A stretch of 64,000 bases of DNA from Streptococcus phocae (GTDB taxonomy: Bacteria > Bacillota > Bacilli > Lactobacillales > Streptococcaceae), in NCBI RefSeq assembly GCF_001302265.1, contig NZ_LHQM01000030.1, positions 22,928-86,927 of the forward strand, in the 5' to 3' direction. The notes under the pieces are model-generated. The model did no database searches and had not been told where the DNA came from. It worked only from the letters and a program-made list of their open reading frames with translations. The translations under genes and the position numbers were made by a program. Each line of letters starts with the position of its first letter. The stretch's first letter is position 1. Shown piece after piece: positions 20,017 to 30,248 of this stretch.

Positions 20017-21801
20017 TTGGCAGTTGACCAAGAAAAGATTTCCCAAATAAAAAGTGCAGTAAACATCGTTGATGTTATCGGTGAGGTGGTTAATCTTACC
20101 CGCACAGGTCGACGTTACCTTGGACTTTGTCCCTTTCATAAAGAAAAAACGCCCTCTTTTAATGTCATTGAAGACAGACAGTTTTTCCATTGCTTTGGAT
20201 GTGGAAAATCAGGGGATGTTTTTAAATTTATAGAGGAATATCAGCAAGTTCCTTTTTTAGATAGTGTTCAAATTGTCGCTGATAAGGCAGGCATTGCTGT
20301 TGATTTTGCGCCGCGGTCAGGTTCAAAAAAATCTCCTCAAAAGAGTGCTAACCAGATATTAAAAACACTCCATGAGGATGCTGCTAAGTTTTATCATGCC
20401 GTGTTAATGACTACAAAGATAGGACAACAAGCTAAAGAATACCTTTACCAGAGAGGTTTGACAGATCAGTTACTTGAGCATTTCAATATTGGTTTAGCAC
20501 CAGATGAGACAGACTATCTCTACCAAGCGCTCTCTAAGAAATACGATGAAGACCAGCTAGCCGCCTCGGGCTTATTTAACTTGTCTGAACAATCAAACAC
20601 GATTTATGACGCGTTTAGAAACCGAATCATGTTTCCTTTGACGGACGATAGGGGAAGTGTCATTGCTTTTTCTGGGAGGATTTGGACAGAAGCTGATGCC
20701 AAGAGCCAACTATCTAAGTATAAAAATTCTCGGTCGACAGTTCTTTTTAATAAATCCTATGAGCTTTATCATTTAGACAAGGCCAAACCTGTGATTGCAA
20801 AAACACACGAAGTATTTTTGATGGAAGGGTTCATGGACGTGATAGCAGCCTATCGATCGGGATGTGAAAATGCAGTGGCTTCGATGGGGACAGCTTTGAC
20901 TCCTGAACATGTCAATCATCTCAAGAAAGTGGCTAAAAAAGTTATTTTGACCTATGATGGCGACGATGCTGGCCAGCAAGCAATTGCAAAATCACTCACC
21001 TTGTTAGAGGATTTTTTAGTTGAGATTGTTAAATTGCCCAATCAAATGGATCCTGATGATTTTGTGCAGAAACATTCTCCCGAAGCTTTGGCGAAATTAC
21101 TCAAACAGTCGCGTATTAGTAGTACAGAATTTTTTATTGATCACTTAAAACCAGAAAATTTAGACAACTTACAGTCGCAGATTGCTTACGTGGAGAAAAT
21201 TTCGCCGATTATCGCAAAATCACCGTCCATCATGGCTCAGAATTCATACATTAATAAAGTTGCAGACCTCTTGCCGGATTTTGACTATTTTCAAGTCGAG
21301 CAATCCGTAGACATGTTTAGGGTGCAAGAGCGCCAACATCGGCAAAATCAAGTCCCTCAACCAACAGCAATGATGACTTTACCGCTTGTTAAAAGTTTGT
21401 CAGCTGTGGTTAAGACAGAAAGTCACCTCTTGCACAGATTATTACATCACAGTTACCTGCTCAATGAATTTCGTCACCGAGAAACATTTTATTTTGACAC
21501 ACCCGCCTTTCAAGAGATTTATCAGCACATCAAACAGTATGGTCAGATTTCTTCATATGATTTATCGCAATTATCTGAAGAGGTCAACCAAGCTTACTAT
21601 CGGGTCTTGGAAGAGCAACTCCCCCAGGAAATAGCAGATGGTGAAATAGCAGACATTTTATCTCAGCGCCAAAAGCTATTAACCCAAAGAGATATCAACA
21701 AACAAGGCAAACAAGTGAGAGAGTCTAGCAATAAAGGGGATCACCAATTAGCTTTGGAAGTATTAGAAAATCTAATCGCCCAAAAAAGAAACATGGAATA
21801 G
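20017..21801 (+). CDS. dnaG: DNA primase
   Basis: Makes RNA primers at the replication fork with DnaB-type helicase. The 594-aa protein has a CHC2 zinc finger (Cys38, His41, Cys59, Cys62), a TOPRIM core ([17 protein letters not shown], then [12 protein letters not shown]) and a C-terminal helicase-binding domain. The TTG at 20017 sits behind GGGGAGGTGATGAT. An ATG at 19990 would place that ribosome site inside the gene, though some annotations use it. rpoD follows after 8 bases, the conserved macromolecular-synthesis pairing. Confidence 0.97.
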   Translation: MAVDQEKISQIKSAVNIVDVIGEVVNLTRTGRRYLGLCPFHKEKTPSFNVIEDRQFFHCFGCGKSGDVFKFIEEYQQVPFLDSVQIVADKAGIAVDFAPRSGSKKSPQKSANQILKTLHEDAAKFYHAVLMTTKIGQQAKEYLYQRGLTDQLLEHFNIGLAPDETDYLYQALSKKYDEDQLAASGLFNLSEQSNTIYDAFRNRIMFPLTDDRGSVIAFSGRIWTEADAKSQLSKYKNSRSTVLFNKSYELYHLDKAKPVIAKTHEVFLMEGFMDVIAAYRSGCENAVASMGTALTPEHVNHLKKVAKKVILTYDGDDAGQQAIAKSLTLLEDFLVEIVKLPNQMDPDDFVQKHSPEALAKLLKQSRISSTEFFIDHLKPENLDNLQSQIAYVEKISPIIAKSPSIMAQNSYINKVADLLPDFDYFQVEQSVDMFRVQERQHRQNQVPQPTAMMTLPLVKSLSAVVKTESHLLHRLLHHSYLLNEFRHRETFYFDTPAFQEIYQHIKQYGQISSYDLSQLSEEVNQAYYRVLEEQLPQEIADGEIADILSQRQKLLTQRDINKQGKQVRESSNKGDHQLALEVLENLIAQKRNME

Positions 21802-21809
21802 AGGAAAAT

Positions 21810-22919
21810 ATGGCAAAAGAAACAGAAATTACAACGTTTAATGTTCAGGTCGCGGAGTTTATTCGTCATCATAAAAAAGAAGGAACAGCTGTTGATGACG
21901 AAGTGACTGAAAAACTTGTGATTCCATTTGCTTTAGATGCAGATCGTATTGATGATTTGCTTGAGCGTTTGACAGATGGTGGTATTTCCATCACTGATAA
22001 AGAAGGGAACCCTTCAACAAAATATATCGTTGAAGAGCCAAAGCCAGAAGAGTTGACAGATGCAGAATTAATTGGTAGCAACTCTGCTAAGGTTAATGAC
22101 CCTGTTCGGATGTACCTCAAAGAAATCGGTGTTGTTCCCCTATTAACCAGCGAGGAAGAAAAAGTCTTGGCGGTAGCAGTAGCTGAGGGAGACCTAGAAG
22201 CCAAACAGCGTCTGGCAGAGGCTAACCTACGTTTGGTGGTGTCAATAGCAAAACGTTATGTAGGGCGCGGCATGCAATTTCTTGACTTGATTCAAGAAGG
22301 CAATATGGGTCTCATGAAAGCTGTTGACAAATTTGATTATTCAAAAGGCTTTAAATTCTCAACTTATGCGACTTGGTGGATTCGTCAGGCAATCACGCGT
22401 GCGATTGCAGACCAGGCCAGAACTATCCGTATTCCGGTTCATATGGTAGAGACGATTAATAAATTGGTTCGTGAGCAACGTAATCTGCTACAAGAGTTGG
22501 GACAAGATCCAACGCCTGAGCAAATTGCAGAGCGTATGGAAATGACTCCGGACAAGGTTCGCGAGATTTTAAAAATTGCTCAAGAGCCAGTCTCCTTAGA
22601 AACACCAATCGGTGAAGAAGATGATAGCCACCTAGGTGACTTTATTGAAGACGAAGTCATTGAAAACCCAGTTGACTACACGACGCGTGTCGTGCTTCGT
22701 GAGCAATTAGATGAAGTGCTTGACACTTTGACAGACCGCGAAGAAAATGTTCTTCGTTTGCGCTTTGGACTAGATGATGGCAAGATGCGCACCTTAGAAG
22801 ATGTGGGCAAAGTTTTCAACGTCACCCGTGAGCGTATCCGTCAAATCGAAGCCAAAGCCCTTCGTAAACTACGTCATCCTAGCCGTAGCAAACAGTTGAG
22901 AGATTTTATTGAAGACTAA
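21810..22919 (+). CDS. rpoD: RNA polymerase primary sigma factor (sigma-A)
   Basis: The 369-aa housekeeping sigma factor. Region 1.1 is short; region 1.2 starts at [11 protein letters not shown]. Region 2 contains [20 protein letters not shown] and [20 protein letters not shown] (-10 recognition). Region 3 starts at [11 protein letters not shown]. Region 4 contains [20 protein letters not shown] (-35 recognition). RBS AGAGGAAAA. Co-transcribed with dnaG. Confidence 0.98.
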   Translation: MAKETEITTFNVQVAEFIRHHKKEGTAVDDEVTEKLVIPFALDADRIDDLLERLTDGGISITDKEGNPSTKYIVEEPKPEELTDAELIGSNSAKVNDPVRMYLKEIGVVPLLTSEEEKVLAVAVAEGDLEAKQRLAEANLRLVVSIAKRYVGRGMQFLDLIQEGNMGLMKAVDKFDYSKGFKFSTYATWWIRQAITRAIADQARTIRIPVHMVETINKLVREQRNLLQELGQDPTPEQIAERMEMTPDKVREILKIAQEPVSLETPIGEEDDSHLGDFIEDEVIENPVDYTTRVVLREQLDEVLDTLTDREENVLRLRFGLDDGKMRTLEDVGKVFNVTRERIRQIEAKALRKLRHPSRSKQLRDFIED

Positions 22920-22994
22920 GACGTCTAGCCACGTAGTTGTTTGAGAAATGACCAGATAAAGCTTGATTTGGAACATTTTTGGAAAGGGGGAGCA

Positions 22995-23333
22995 ATGCCT
23001 GAAACACAACATTACTCTGAAGAGCAAGTTATGGCGATTAAAGATAGCATTTTAGAGGCTTTAGAAACAGTGATTGACCCTGAATTAGGGATTGATATTG
23101 TTAATCTTGGTTTGATTTATGAAATCCGCTTTGAAGACAATGGTCATACAGAAATTGATATGACCCTAACCACTATGGGCTGCCCTTTAGCAGATTTGTT
23201 AACAGACCAAATTCATGATGCCATGCGTGACATTCCAGAAGTGACGAAAACAGAAGTGAAGTTGGTTTGGTCACCAGCCTGGAGTGTTGATAAGATGAGC
23301 CGTTATGCGAGAATTGCCTTAGGAATTCGTTAA
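22995..23333 (+). CDS. MIP18/SufT-family (DUF59) metal-sulfur cluster assembly protein
   Basis: A 112-aa DUF59 protein with the family motif DPELGIDIVNLGLIYEI and the conserved cysteine in TTMGCPLADLL. Relatives (SufT, PaaD, MIP18) help mature iron-sulfur proteins. The ATG at 22995 follows AAAGGGGG; the longer reading from 22941 lacks a site. It sits between rpoD and the rhamnan locus, an arrangement I recall from S. pyogenes. The client protein is unknown. Confidence 0.88.
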   Translation: MPETQHYSEEQVMAIKDSILEALETVIDPELGIDIVNLGLIYEIRFEDNGHTEIDMTLTTMGCPLADLLTDQIHDAMRDIPEVTKTEVKLVWSPAWSVDKMSRYARIALGIR

Positions 23334-23342
23334 TCATAAAGC

Positions 23343-23367
23343 AAAGGGATGAAATATTCCCTTTTTT
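23343..23367 (+). terminator. Terminator before the rhamnan locus
   Basis: AAAGGGA / TCCCTTT stem followed by T residues. Confidence 0.75.
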
Positions 23368-23444
23368 GATGTAAAATAATAAGAAAGATAACCGTAGTCG
23401 TTATTAATAAGGGCGACTCTGTCTTTATTTGAAAAGGAGAAAAC

Positions 23445-24305
23445 ATGATTCTAATTACAGGAAGCAAGGGGCAACTTGGCACAGAGCTTCGCTATTTGCT
23501 AGATGAACGTAACACTGATTACGTTGCAGTTGATGTTGCTGAGATGGATATTACAAATCAACATCAGGTTGAGGAGGTCTTTGCGCAAGTCAAACCAACA
23601 TTGGTTTATCATTGTGCAGCCTACACAGCAGTTGACGCTGCCGAAGATGAAGGGAAAGCCTTGAACGAAGCAATCAACGTCACAGGAACAGAGGTGATTG
23701 CTAAAGCCTGTGCCAGTCACGGTGCGACTCTAGTTTACATTTCAACAGACTATGTTTTTGACGGCAATAAACCAGTAGGACAAGAGTGGCTAGAAACAGA
23801 CCAGCCAGACCCTCAAACCGAATACGGACGCACAAAGCGTCTTGGAGAACAAGCGGTTGAGAAATATGCTGAGCAGTTTTATATTATCCGCACAGCTTGG
23901 GTATTTGGTAATTATGGGAAAAACTTTGTCTTTACCATGCAAAATCTTGCAAAAACTCACCCAAGACTAACGGTTGTCAATGACCAGCATGGTCGTCCGA
24001 CTTGGACCCGAACTCTAGCAGAGTTTATGTGCCACTTGGCAGATAATCAAAAAGAATATGGGTATTATCACCTCTCGAATGATGCAGACGAAGACACCAC
24101 TTGGTATGACTTTGCCAAAGAAATTTTAAAAGATACAGATGTCGAAGTGGTACCTGTGGATTCATCAGCTTTTCCTGCCAAGGCAAAAAGACCAGCTAAC
24201 TCAACATTGAACCTGGACAAGGCTAAAGCTACTGGATTTGTCATCCCAATGTGGCAAGATGCCTTAAATGATTTTTACCATCAAGAGGTCAATAATTTAT
24301 CATAA
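23445..24305 (+). CDS. rmlD: dTDP-4-dehydrorhamnose reductase (RmlD/GacA)
   Basis: Last step of dTDP-L-rhamnose synthesis, supplying the rhamnan backbone. A 286-aa short-chain dehydrogenase with GSKGQLG nucleotide-binding loop (6-12), STDYVFDG (100-107) and catalytic YxxxK (Tyr127, Lys131). RBS AAAGGAGA. It is the gacA position of the S. pyogenes group A carbohydrate locus; rmlABC are not in the window. A terminator and a new promoter separate it from the next gene, so it may be independently expressed. Confidence 0.96.
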   Translation: MILITGSKGQLGTELRYLLDERNTDYVAVDVAEMDITNQHQVEEVFAQVKPTLVYHCAAYTAVDAAEDEGKALNEAINVTGTEVIAKACASHGATLVYISTDYVFDGNKPVGQEWLETDQPDPQTEYGRTKRLGEQAVEKYAEQFYIIRTAWVFGNYGKNFVFTMQNLAKTHPRLTVVNDQHGRPTWTRTLAEFMCHLADNQKEYGYYHLSNDADEDTTWYDFAKEILKDTDVEVVPVDSSAFPAKAKRPANSTLNLDKAKATGFVIPMWQDALNDFYHQEVNNLS

Positions 24306-24311
24306 TGAAGC

Positions 24312-24342
24312 AAGAGATGGCTATAGTGGCCACCTCTTTTTG
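24312..24342 (+). terminator. Terminator between rmlD and gacB
   Basis: AAGAG-TGGC / GCCA-CTCTT stem with one mismatch and a T run. Confidence 0.7.
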
Positions 24343-24364
24343 TATCGCATTACCCCTTAAAATA

Positions 24365-24373
24365 TGATATAAT
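24365..24373 (+). promoter_or_regulatory. Extended -10 promoter of the rhamnan operon
   Basis: TGATATAAT (TATAAT at 24368-24373), 30 bases before gacB. It is the last clear promoter before 40440, so about 16 kb may depend on it. Confidence 0.6.
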
Positions 24374-24403
24374 ATCACTGATTATACTTTAGAATGGGGC
24401 ATT

Positions 24404-25564
24404 ATGTTTATGCAAGACGTGTTTATCATCGGAAGTCGAGGCTTGCCAGCAACTTATGGTGGGTTTGAGACTTTTGTTGAGGAGTTGATTAGTCATCAGA
24501 TTAGCAAAGCTATTCGGTACCACGTTGCCTGCCTCAGTGACACAAAACACCAAGAGCATTTTGACTATAAAGGGACAGACTGTTTTTACATCAATCCACC
24601 TAAACTGGGTCCTGCAAGAGTTATCGCCTACGACATGATGGCTATTAGTTATGCTTTGTCTTACATCGACAAACATCATATTCAAAAGCCTATTTTTTAT
24701 GTGCTTGGCAACACAATCGGTGCCTTTATTGCACCTTTTGTAAGACAGGTGCATGCGCGTGGAGGTCAACTATTTATCAACCCAGATGGACTAGAGTGGA
24801 AACGTGCCAAATGGTCAAAACCTGTTCAGGTTTACTTGAAATATGCTGAAAAACAAATGACCAAGCACGCAGATTTGGTGATTTCTGACAATATTGGTAT
24901 TGATGACTACATCAAACTGGCCTATCCGTGGTCAAAGACCAGGTTCATCGCTTATGGCACACAGACAAAAGCTTCGAACCTTCTTGCCACAGACAATAAG
25001 GTCAGAGATTATTTCCGTCAATTTGACATGACAGAAAGAGATTATTATTTAATCATAGGCCGATTTGTTCCTGAAAACAATTATGAAACAGCAATTCGAG
25101 AGTTTATGGCGTCTTCAACTAAGCGTGATTTAATTATCATTTGCAACCACAAAGGTAACGCTTACTTTGACAAACTTGTTGCGTCCACGGGCTGCCATGA
25201 GGATCCTCGGATAAAATTTATCGGCACTCAGTATGACCGAGACTTGCTGACTTATATTCGTGAGAATGCTTTTGCTTACCTTCATGGTCATGAGGTTGGT
25301 GGGACCAATCCAGGATTGTTAGAGGCGCTAGCCCATACAAACCTTAACTTAGTACTAGACGTGACATTTAATCACTCAGTGGCTAAAACAGCGGCGCTTT
25401 ATTGGACAAAAAAAGAAGGCAACTTGGCTCAATTGATTAATCAAGTTGACTCAGGTAGCGATCAAGATGCTTTGGGTGAAAAAGCCAAAACAATTATCCA
25501 AAACGATTATACCTGGGAAAAAATTGTCAGAGAGTATGAGGCTTTATTTTTAAATGAACATTAA
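24404..25564 (+). CDS. gacB: Rhamnosyltransferase initiating the rhamnan (GacB/RgpA-like)
   Basis: A 386-aa GT4-type enzyme with an N-terminal DUF1972 domain (DVFIIGSRGLPATYGGFETF) and a C-terminal donor site (LHGHEVGGTNPGLLEA, with the E-x7-E signature). GacB in S. pyogenes adds the first L-rhamnose, from dTDP-rhamnose, to GlcNAc-PP-undecaprenol on the cytoplasmic face. Two ATGs (24404 and 24410) are possible; homologues usually start at the second (MQDVF). Neither has a strong site. The end overlaps gacC by 11 bases. Confidence 0.9.
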   Translation: MFMQDVFIIGSRGLPATYGGFETFVEELISHQISKAIRYHVACLSDTKHQEHFDYKGTDCFYINPPKLGPARVIAYDMMAISYALSYIDKHHIQKPIFYVLGNTIGAFIAPFVRQVHARGGQLFINPDGLEWKRAKWSKPVQVYLKYAEKQMTKHADLVISDNIGIDDYIKLAYPWSKTRFIAYGTQTKASNLLATDNKVRDYFRQFDMTERDYYLIIGRFVPENNYETAIREFMASSTKRDLIIICNHKGNAYFDKLVASTGCHEDPRIKFIGTQYDRDLLTYIRENAFAYLHGHEVGGTNPGLLEALAHTNLNLVLDVTFNHSVAKTAALYWTKKEGNLAQLINQVDSGSDQDALGEKAKTIIQNDYTWEKIVREYEALFLNEH

Positions 25565-26489
25565 TATTTTGCTATCCACCTATAATGGTGAACGGTTTTT
25601 GGCAGAGCAGATTCAAAGCATTCAAAAACAAACCGTCACGGATTGGACTTTATTGATTAGAGATGATGGGTCGAGCGATCGAACACGTGAAATCATTCAA
25701 GAGTTTGTGGCACAAGACCCTCGCATTAAGTGCATTAACTCAGAAAAGGATGAAAACCTTGGCGTTGTCAAAAATTTTTTCACCCTTTTAAAGCATCAAG
25801 AGGCTGATTTCTATTTTTTCAGCGACCAAGATGACGTGTGGTTAGAAGACAAGTTAGCGCTTAGTTTGGCAGAAGCTGAAAAGCATAGTGCTCAAACACC
25901 CTTGTTGGTCTACACTGACTTAAAAGTGGTCAATCAAAACCTCGAAGTCATTTATGACAGCATGATTCGCACACAATCAGCACATGCTAACACAACATTA
26001 GTTCAAGAATTGACAGAAAATACCGTGACAGGTGGCACTATGATGATCAATCAGGCGTTAGCAGCATATTGGACCAGCTGTGAAAATCTATTGATGCATG
26101 ACTGGTACCTCGCTTTATTAGCAACAGTCAAAGGTAAATTAGTTTATCTCGATGTTGCAACAGAACTTTATCGTCAACACGACAATAACGTCCTCGGAGC
26201 GAGAACATGGTCAAAGCGTGTCAAAAACTGGATACGTCCAACCACCTTGATACAGAAATATTGGTGGTTAATCACATCCAGCCAAAAACAGGCCCAGTCA
26301 TTATTAGCGTTACCACTCACTCCAAATGATCGAGCAATGATACAAACTTATGTCGACTTATTAAAAAAACCGCTGCCTCAACGCCTAGCAGCTCTGAGGC
26401 AGTATGGTTTTCGAAAAAATCGCATTTTCCACACAATAATTTTTAGAGCATTAGTGATGACAAAATGTGGATACAGGAGAACAGAATGA
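25554..26489 (+). CDS. gacC: Rhamnosyltransferase, GT2 (GacC/RgpB-like)
   Basis: A 311-aa GT-A enzyme: ILLSTYNGERFL at the start, RDDGSSDRTREI and the FSDQDDVW metal-binding motif, then the acceptor region TGGTMMINQA. By homology with RgpB/GacC it adds the second rhamnose to the lipid-linked acceptor. It overlaps gacB and shares a 4-base ATGA-type overlap with gacD, consistent with a single translationally coupled operon. Confidence 0.92.
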   Translation: MNINILLSTYNGERFLAEQIQSIQKQTVTDWTLLIRDDGSSDRTREIIQEFVAQDPRIKCINSEKDENLGVVKNFFTLLKHQEADFYFFSDQDDVWLEDKLALSLAEAEKHSAQTPLLVYTDLKVVNQNLEVIYDSMIRTQSAHANTTLVQELTENTVTGGTMMINQALAAYWTSCENLLMHDWYLALLATVKGKLVYLDVATELYRQHDNNVLGARTWSKRVKNWIRPTTLIQKYWWLITSSQKQAQSLLALPLTPNDRAMIQTYVDLLKKPLPQRLAALRQYGFRKNRIFHTIIFRALVMTKCGYRRTE

Positions 26490-27292
26490 ATTTTTTAACA
26501 CAAAAAAATCGTATTTTGCTAAAAGAAATGGTAAAAACAGATTTTAAATTACGGTATCAGGGAAGCCTCATCGGGCACCTTTGGTCTATTTTAAAACCAA
26601 TGCTTCTTTTTACAATCATGTATTTGGTTTTCGTCCGTTTCTTACGCTTTGACGATGGAACACCTCACTATGCAATAGGTCTTCTACTGGGAATGGTGAC
26701 ATGGAATTTCTTCACAGAGGCAACAAATATGGGAATGATGTCAATTGTTTCTCGCGGAGACCTCTTAAGAAAATTAAATTTTTCCAAAGAAATTATTATT
26801 TTTTCATCTGTTGTTGGTGCGGCTATCAATTACTCAATTAATTTGATTGTTGTTTTTGTTTTTGCCTTAGTCAATGGAGTTTCTTTTTCTTGGCAGTGGG
26901 TAATTATTTTTCCGTTGTTTGCTGAGTTGATGTTATTAGCTACGGGAGTTTCGTTCATATTATCAACCTTTTTTGTCAAATACCGAGATATCGGACCAAT
27001 TTGGGAAGTAGTACTACAAGCTGGTTTGTATGCAACTCCTATTATCTATTCATTGACCTTTATTTTGCAACGAGGCCAGGTAGGAATTGCTAAAGTAATG
27101 ATGCTTAATCCAATTGCACAAATTATACAAGACATGAGGCATTTTATCATCTATTCAGGAGCAATGAGAGGATGGGATTTGATTAATAACAAATGGTTAG
27201 CATTGATACCGTATGTTTTCCCAGTAATAATCTTTCTGATTGGATACTATATTTTTCACCATCATGCTAAAAAATTCGCGGAGATTCTTTAA
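26486..27292 (+). CDS. gacD: Polysaccharide ABC transporter permease (GacD/RgpC)
   Basis: A 268-aa ABC-2 type permease with six predicted membrane segments. It has the typical cytoplasmic N-terminus (EMVKTDFKLRYQGSLIGHLW) and the STFFVKYRDIGPIWEV loop that contacts the ATPase. With GacE it flips the lipid-linked polyrhamnose across the membrane. The ATG at 26486 has AGGAGAA; an upstream ATG at 26465 is rejected because homologues begin at MNF. One-base overlap with gacE. Confidence 0.95.
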   Translation: MNFLTQKNRILLKEMVKTDFKLRYQGSLIGHLWSILKPMLLFTIMYLVFVRFLRFDDGTPHYAIGLLLGMVTWNFFTEATNMGMMSIVSRGDLLRKLNFSKEIIIFSSVVGAAINYSINLIVVFVFALVNGVSFSWQWVIIFPLFAELMLLATGVSFILSTFFVKYRDIGPIWEVVLQAGLYATPIIYSLTFILQRGQVGIAKVMMLNPIAQIIQDMRHFIIYSGAMRGWDLINNKWLALIPYVFPVIIFLIGYYIFHHHAKKFAEIL

Positions 27293-28488
27293 TGTCAAAT
27301 AAAAAAATTGTTGTAAACGTTGACCATGTCAGCAAATATTTTAGATTACCAACAGAGCGTACCCAAAGTTTAAGAACTGCTTTGGTCAATCGGTTTAAAG
27401 GAATAAAAGGCTATAAAGAACAACATGTATTGAAAGATATCAATTTTGAAGTTGAAGAAGGAGATTTTTTTGGTATCGTTGGTAGAAACGGTTCAGGTAA
27501 ATCGACCCTATTAAAAATTATCTCCCAAATATACATACCCGAAAAAGGTAGCGTAACAGTTCAAGGTAAGATGGTATCATTTATTGAATTAGGGGTAGGA
27601 TTCAATCCAGAATTAACAGGTAGAGAAAACGTTTACATGAACGGAGCTATGCTTGGATTTACTACAGAAGAGATTGATGCAATGTACGATGACATTGTCG
27701 ATTTTGCAGAGCTTCATGACTTCATGAATCAAAAATTAAAGAACTATTCATCAGGAATGCAAGTTCGTTTAGCATTTTCTGTCGCGATAAAAGCGCAAGG
27801 AGATGTCTTGATTTTAGACGAAGTGTTAGCGGTAGGAGATGAAGCATTTCAACGCAAATGCAATGACTACTTTTTAGAACGTAAGAAGAGTGGAAAAACT
27901 ACTATTTTGGTGACCCATGACATGGGGGCTGTAAAAAAATACTGCAATAAAGCTATATTAATTGAAAATGGCTTGGTTAAGGCTATTGGTGACCCGGATA
28001 TTGTTGCCAATCAATATAGTTTTGATAATGTCGTTGTTTCAGAAAAAGCAGCTGAACATCAGACAGATGGTCAAGGTAGTGTTGTACAAGATTTTAACGC
28101 TAGATTATTGTCCTCACCACAAATTAGCCCGACAGAAGATATTGTTATAGAATTTTCTTATCGGGTGTTAAAAAATATTGATACTCATATTGCGTTATCA
28201 TTTTTAGATCTCGATACTAATTTCGGCATCTATAACGACAACTCAATGGACTTAAAAACGACAGGAGCAGGTCACAAAAAAGTTCGATTTACATGTCGAT
28301 TGGATTACCTTAACCATGCTAAATTAAAGTTAGCAGCAACTGTCAGAGATAATTCGAAGCACGCTTTGGCTTTTTCGCCAGCTGCTACAGCTCCGGTCAT
28401 TGTTATTGACAGAATCATTGACAAATCACAAGAAAGCGAATGGGATGCCAATACGGGGATGCTCAGACGAAGTAGTGAGTGGAATTAG
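27292..28488 (+). CDS. gacE: Polysaccharide ABC transporter ATPase (GacE/RgpD)
   Basis: A 398-aa ATPase with Walker A GRNGSGKST (64-72), signature YSSGMQVRLAFS, Walker B VLILDEVLAVGD and H-loop VTHDMG. A C-terminal extension (about 250-398) is typical of the Wzt/TagH class and may recognise a cap or the polysaccharide. It powers rhamnan export with GacD. The core domain is well conserved; the extension is the more variable part. Confidence 0.95.
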   Translation: MSNKKIVVNVDHVSKYFRLPTERTQSLRTALVNRFKGIKGYKEQHVLKDINFEVEEGDFFGIVGRNGSGKSTLLKIISQIYIPEKGSVTVQGKMVSFIELGVGFNPELTGRENVYMNGAMLGFTTEEIDAMYDDIVDFAELHDFMNQKLKNYSSGMQVRLAFSVAIKAQGDVLILDEVLAVGDEAFQRKCNDYFLERKKSGKTTILVTHDMGAVKKYCNKAILIENGLVKAIGDPDIVANQYSFDNVVVSEKAAEHQTDGQGSVVQDFNARLLSSPQISPTEDIVIEFSYRVLKNIDTHIALSFLDLDTNFGIYNDNSMDLKTTGAGHKKVRFTCRLDYLNHAKLKLAATVRDNSKHALAFSPAATAPVIVIDRIIDKSQESEWDANTGMLRRSSEWN

Positions 28489-28499
28489 GTAAAAGGAAC

Positions 28500-30248
28500 A
28501 TGAAAAAAGTATTAGTCATATCACCTACTGGAACTTTGGACAATGGTGCAGAAATATCAGTGATTAATCTAATGACGTTTCTGCAATCACACAATTATCA
28601 AGTATTTAATGTTTTTCCTAGTAATCCACATCCTTCTCAAGACAAGTACATTGAAAAAATGAAGGAAAATGGAATACTTTTTTTGAAATTACCTCTTTTA
28701 AATTGGTGGTGGGAGGAATCGCCTGCACAACTTCATGGCACAAAAGAAGAGCGTTTTTATTTCTACCAAAAATATATTTATGACATTCGTCAATACATTA
28801 AGGAAAATAATATTGATATTGTCATTACTAATACGGCTAATCTGTTTCAGGGAGCTGTTGCAGCTGCTTGTGAAAATCGGCAGCATTTTTGGTTAATTCA
28901 CGAGTTTCCAACAGAAGAATTTGCTTATTACAAAGATTATATTCCATTTATGGCTGACATGTCAGATGATGTTTTCTCTGTTGAAGGTATTTTGAATGAG
29001 CAACTTGCTAGCCTCTTTCCGCAAGAGAAAAGACCAAAAACATTTATGCCTTATTCTAATATTGACCAGTCACCTGTTACAAGTGGTACGGCTAGACGCT
29101 TGATCTCGATTGGTAAAATCAATGATAATAAGAATCAAATAGAGCTTCTCAAAGCTTATATTGCGTTAAATCAACGTAATCTTCCACTTGTTTTTATTGG
29201 TGGTTGGGAAGAGTCTGTAAAAGAAAAAATTGATGCGATTATTAAAGAGAATGAGTTGACTAATGTTCAATTTTTAGGACATAAGGCAAATCCTTGGGAA
29301 TATGTTACTGATAAAGATGTATGTGTCTTTAACTCTAAATCAGAGGCTTTTCCAATGGTTTTTGTAGAAGCTACCTTAAAAGGAATTCCAACAGTTGTTT
29401 CTGATAATTATGGGTATCAATCAGTTCAAAAAGTTTTTAAATCTGGTCATAGCTATCCGATAGGAAATATTGACAAGTTAGTACAACTGTTGAAATCCAT
29501 TTTAGAAGACTATGAAGAGTATAAAACAAGGTCTCTATACTTACAGCAAAAGGCTAGACAAGTTTACACTTTAGAAAATGCGTATGCATCAATTCTAAAA
29601 GCAATAGCAACTGGCCACCCTTCCACTAAAAAAATAATTTATCCCATAAAAGAGTTGCTAGGTTCTTATAATTATGACGAATTTCCTTGGTTTATTCACA
29701 ATCAAAAGTTAACAATATTTGAATCGGAAGAATTAGATAGTTTTTCGGCTATGAATAGTCACCAAAAAGACCTGGCTTTTTCTGATGATTTTATGATTGA
29801 AATCAGTGATCAGTGTAATTTTATAAGGTTTGATCTATCAGAACAAACGGGTATTTCTGCTCAAATTAGTTTATATGATGCTGAAACGAAACAATTTATC
29901 AAACCACTTAGTTATAATGCAATACTTGAAAATGATGTGTTTTTATTTTTGACCCAAGATCCACAAATCATTTATGATGTTCATCAATATCATAAAAAGA
30001 CACTTCAGTTTCGTTACACCCTGACAAGCACTTATGATAGCATGGTGACACATACTTTTGATCAGATAACTCACTACCAGTCGAATGATATCATGCGATT
30101 AGAGAGCGATATCAGTGAATTGACGACTCAAATATTATCTTTGCAACGTGAATCCCAAAACTGGAAAAATCAATACCTAAATGTCATCAATTCTCGTCGC
30201 TGGACGATTCCAACTAAAATAATCAACTTTTTTAGGAGAAAAAAATGA
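28500..30248 (+). CDS. gacF: Rhamnan glycosyltransferase (GacF/RgpE-like)
   Basis: A 582-aa GT4-like enzyme (SIGKINDNKNQIELLKAYIA, then FNSKSEAFPMVFVEATLKGIP with the E-x7-E donor signature). A second region (about 385-530) of unknown fold and a C-terminal coiled coil (about 535-565, LESDISELTTQILSLQRES) follow, with a basic tail. Homologues extend the rhamnose chain. The ATG at 28500 follows AAAAGGAA; the upstream ATG at 28479 lies within gacE. Ends with an ATGA overlap with gacG. Confidence 0.9.
   Translation: MKKVLVISPTGTLDNGAEISVINLMTFLQSHNYQVFNVFPSNPHPSQDKYIEKMKENGILFLKLPLLNWWWEESPAQLHGTKEERFYFYQKYIYDIRQYIKENNIDIVITNTANLFQGAVAAACENRQHFWLIHEFPTEEFAYYKDYIPFMADMSDDVFSVEGILNEQLASLFPQEKRPKTFMPYSNIDQSPVTSGTARRLISIGKINDNKNQIELLKAYIALNQRNLPLVFIGGWEESVKEKIDAIIKENELTNVQFLGHKANPWEYVTDKDVCVFNSKSEAFPMVFVEATLKGIPTVVSDNYGYQSVQKVFKSGHSYPIGNIDKLVQLLKSILEDYEEYKTRSLYLQQKARQVYTLENAYASILKAIATGHPSTKKIIYPIKELLGSYNYDEFPWFIHNQKLTIFESEELDSFSAMNSHQKDLAFSDDFMIEISDQCNFIRFDLSEQTGISAQISLYDAETKQFIKPLSYNAILENDVFLFLTQDPQIIYDVHQYHKKTLQFRYTLTSTYDSMVTHTFDQITHYQSNDIMRLESDISELTTQILSLQRESQNWKNQYLNVINSRRWTIPTKIINFFRRKK

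Noticed and set aside
24389..24769. Reverse-strand 126-codon frame over gacB
   Set aside because: Fully antisense to the conserved glycosyltransferase start; no site or family.
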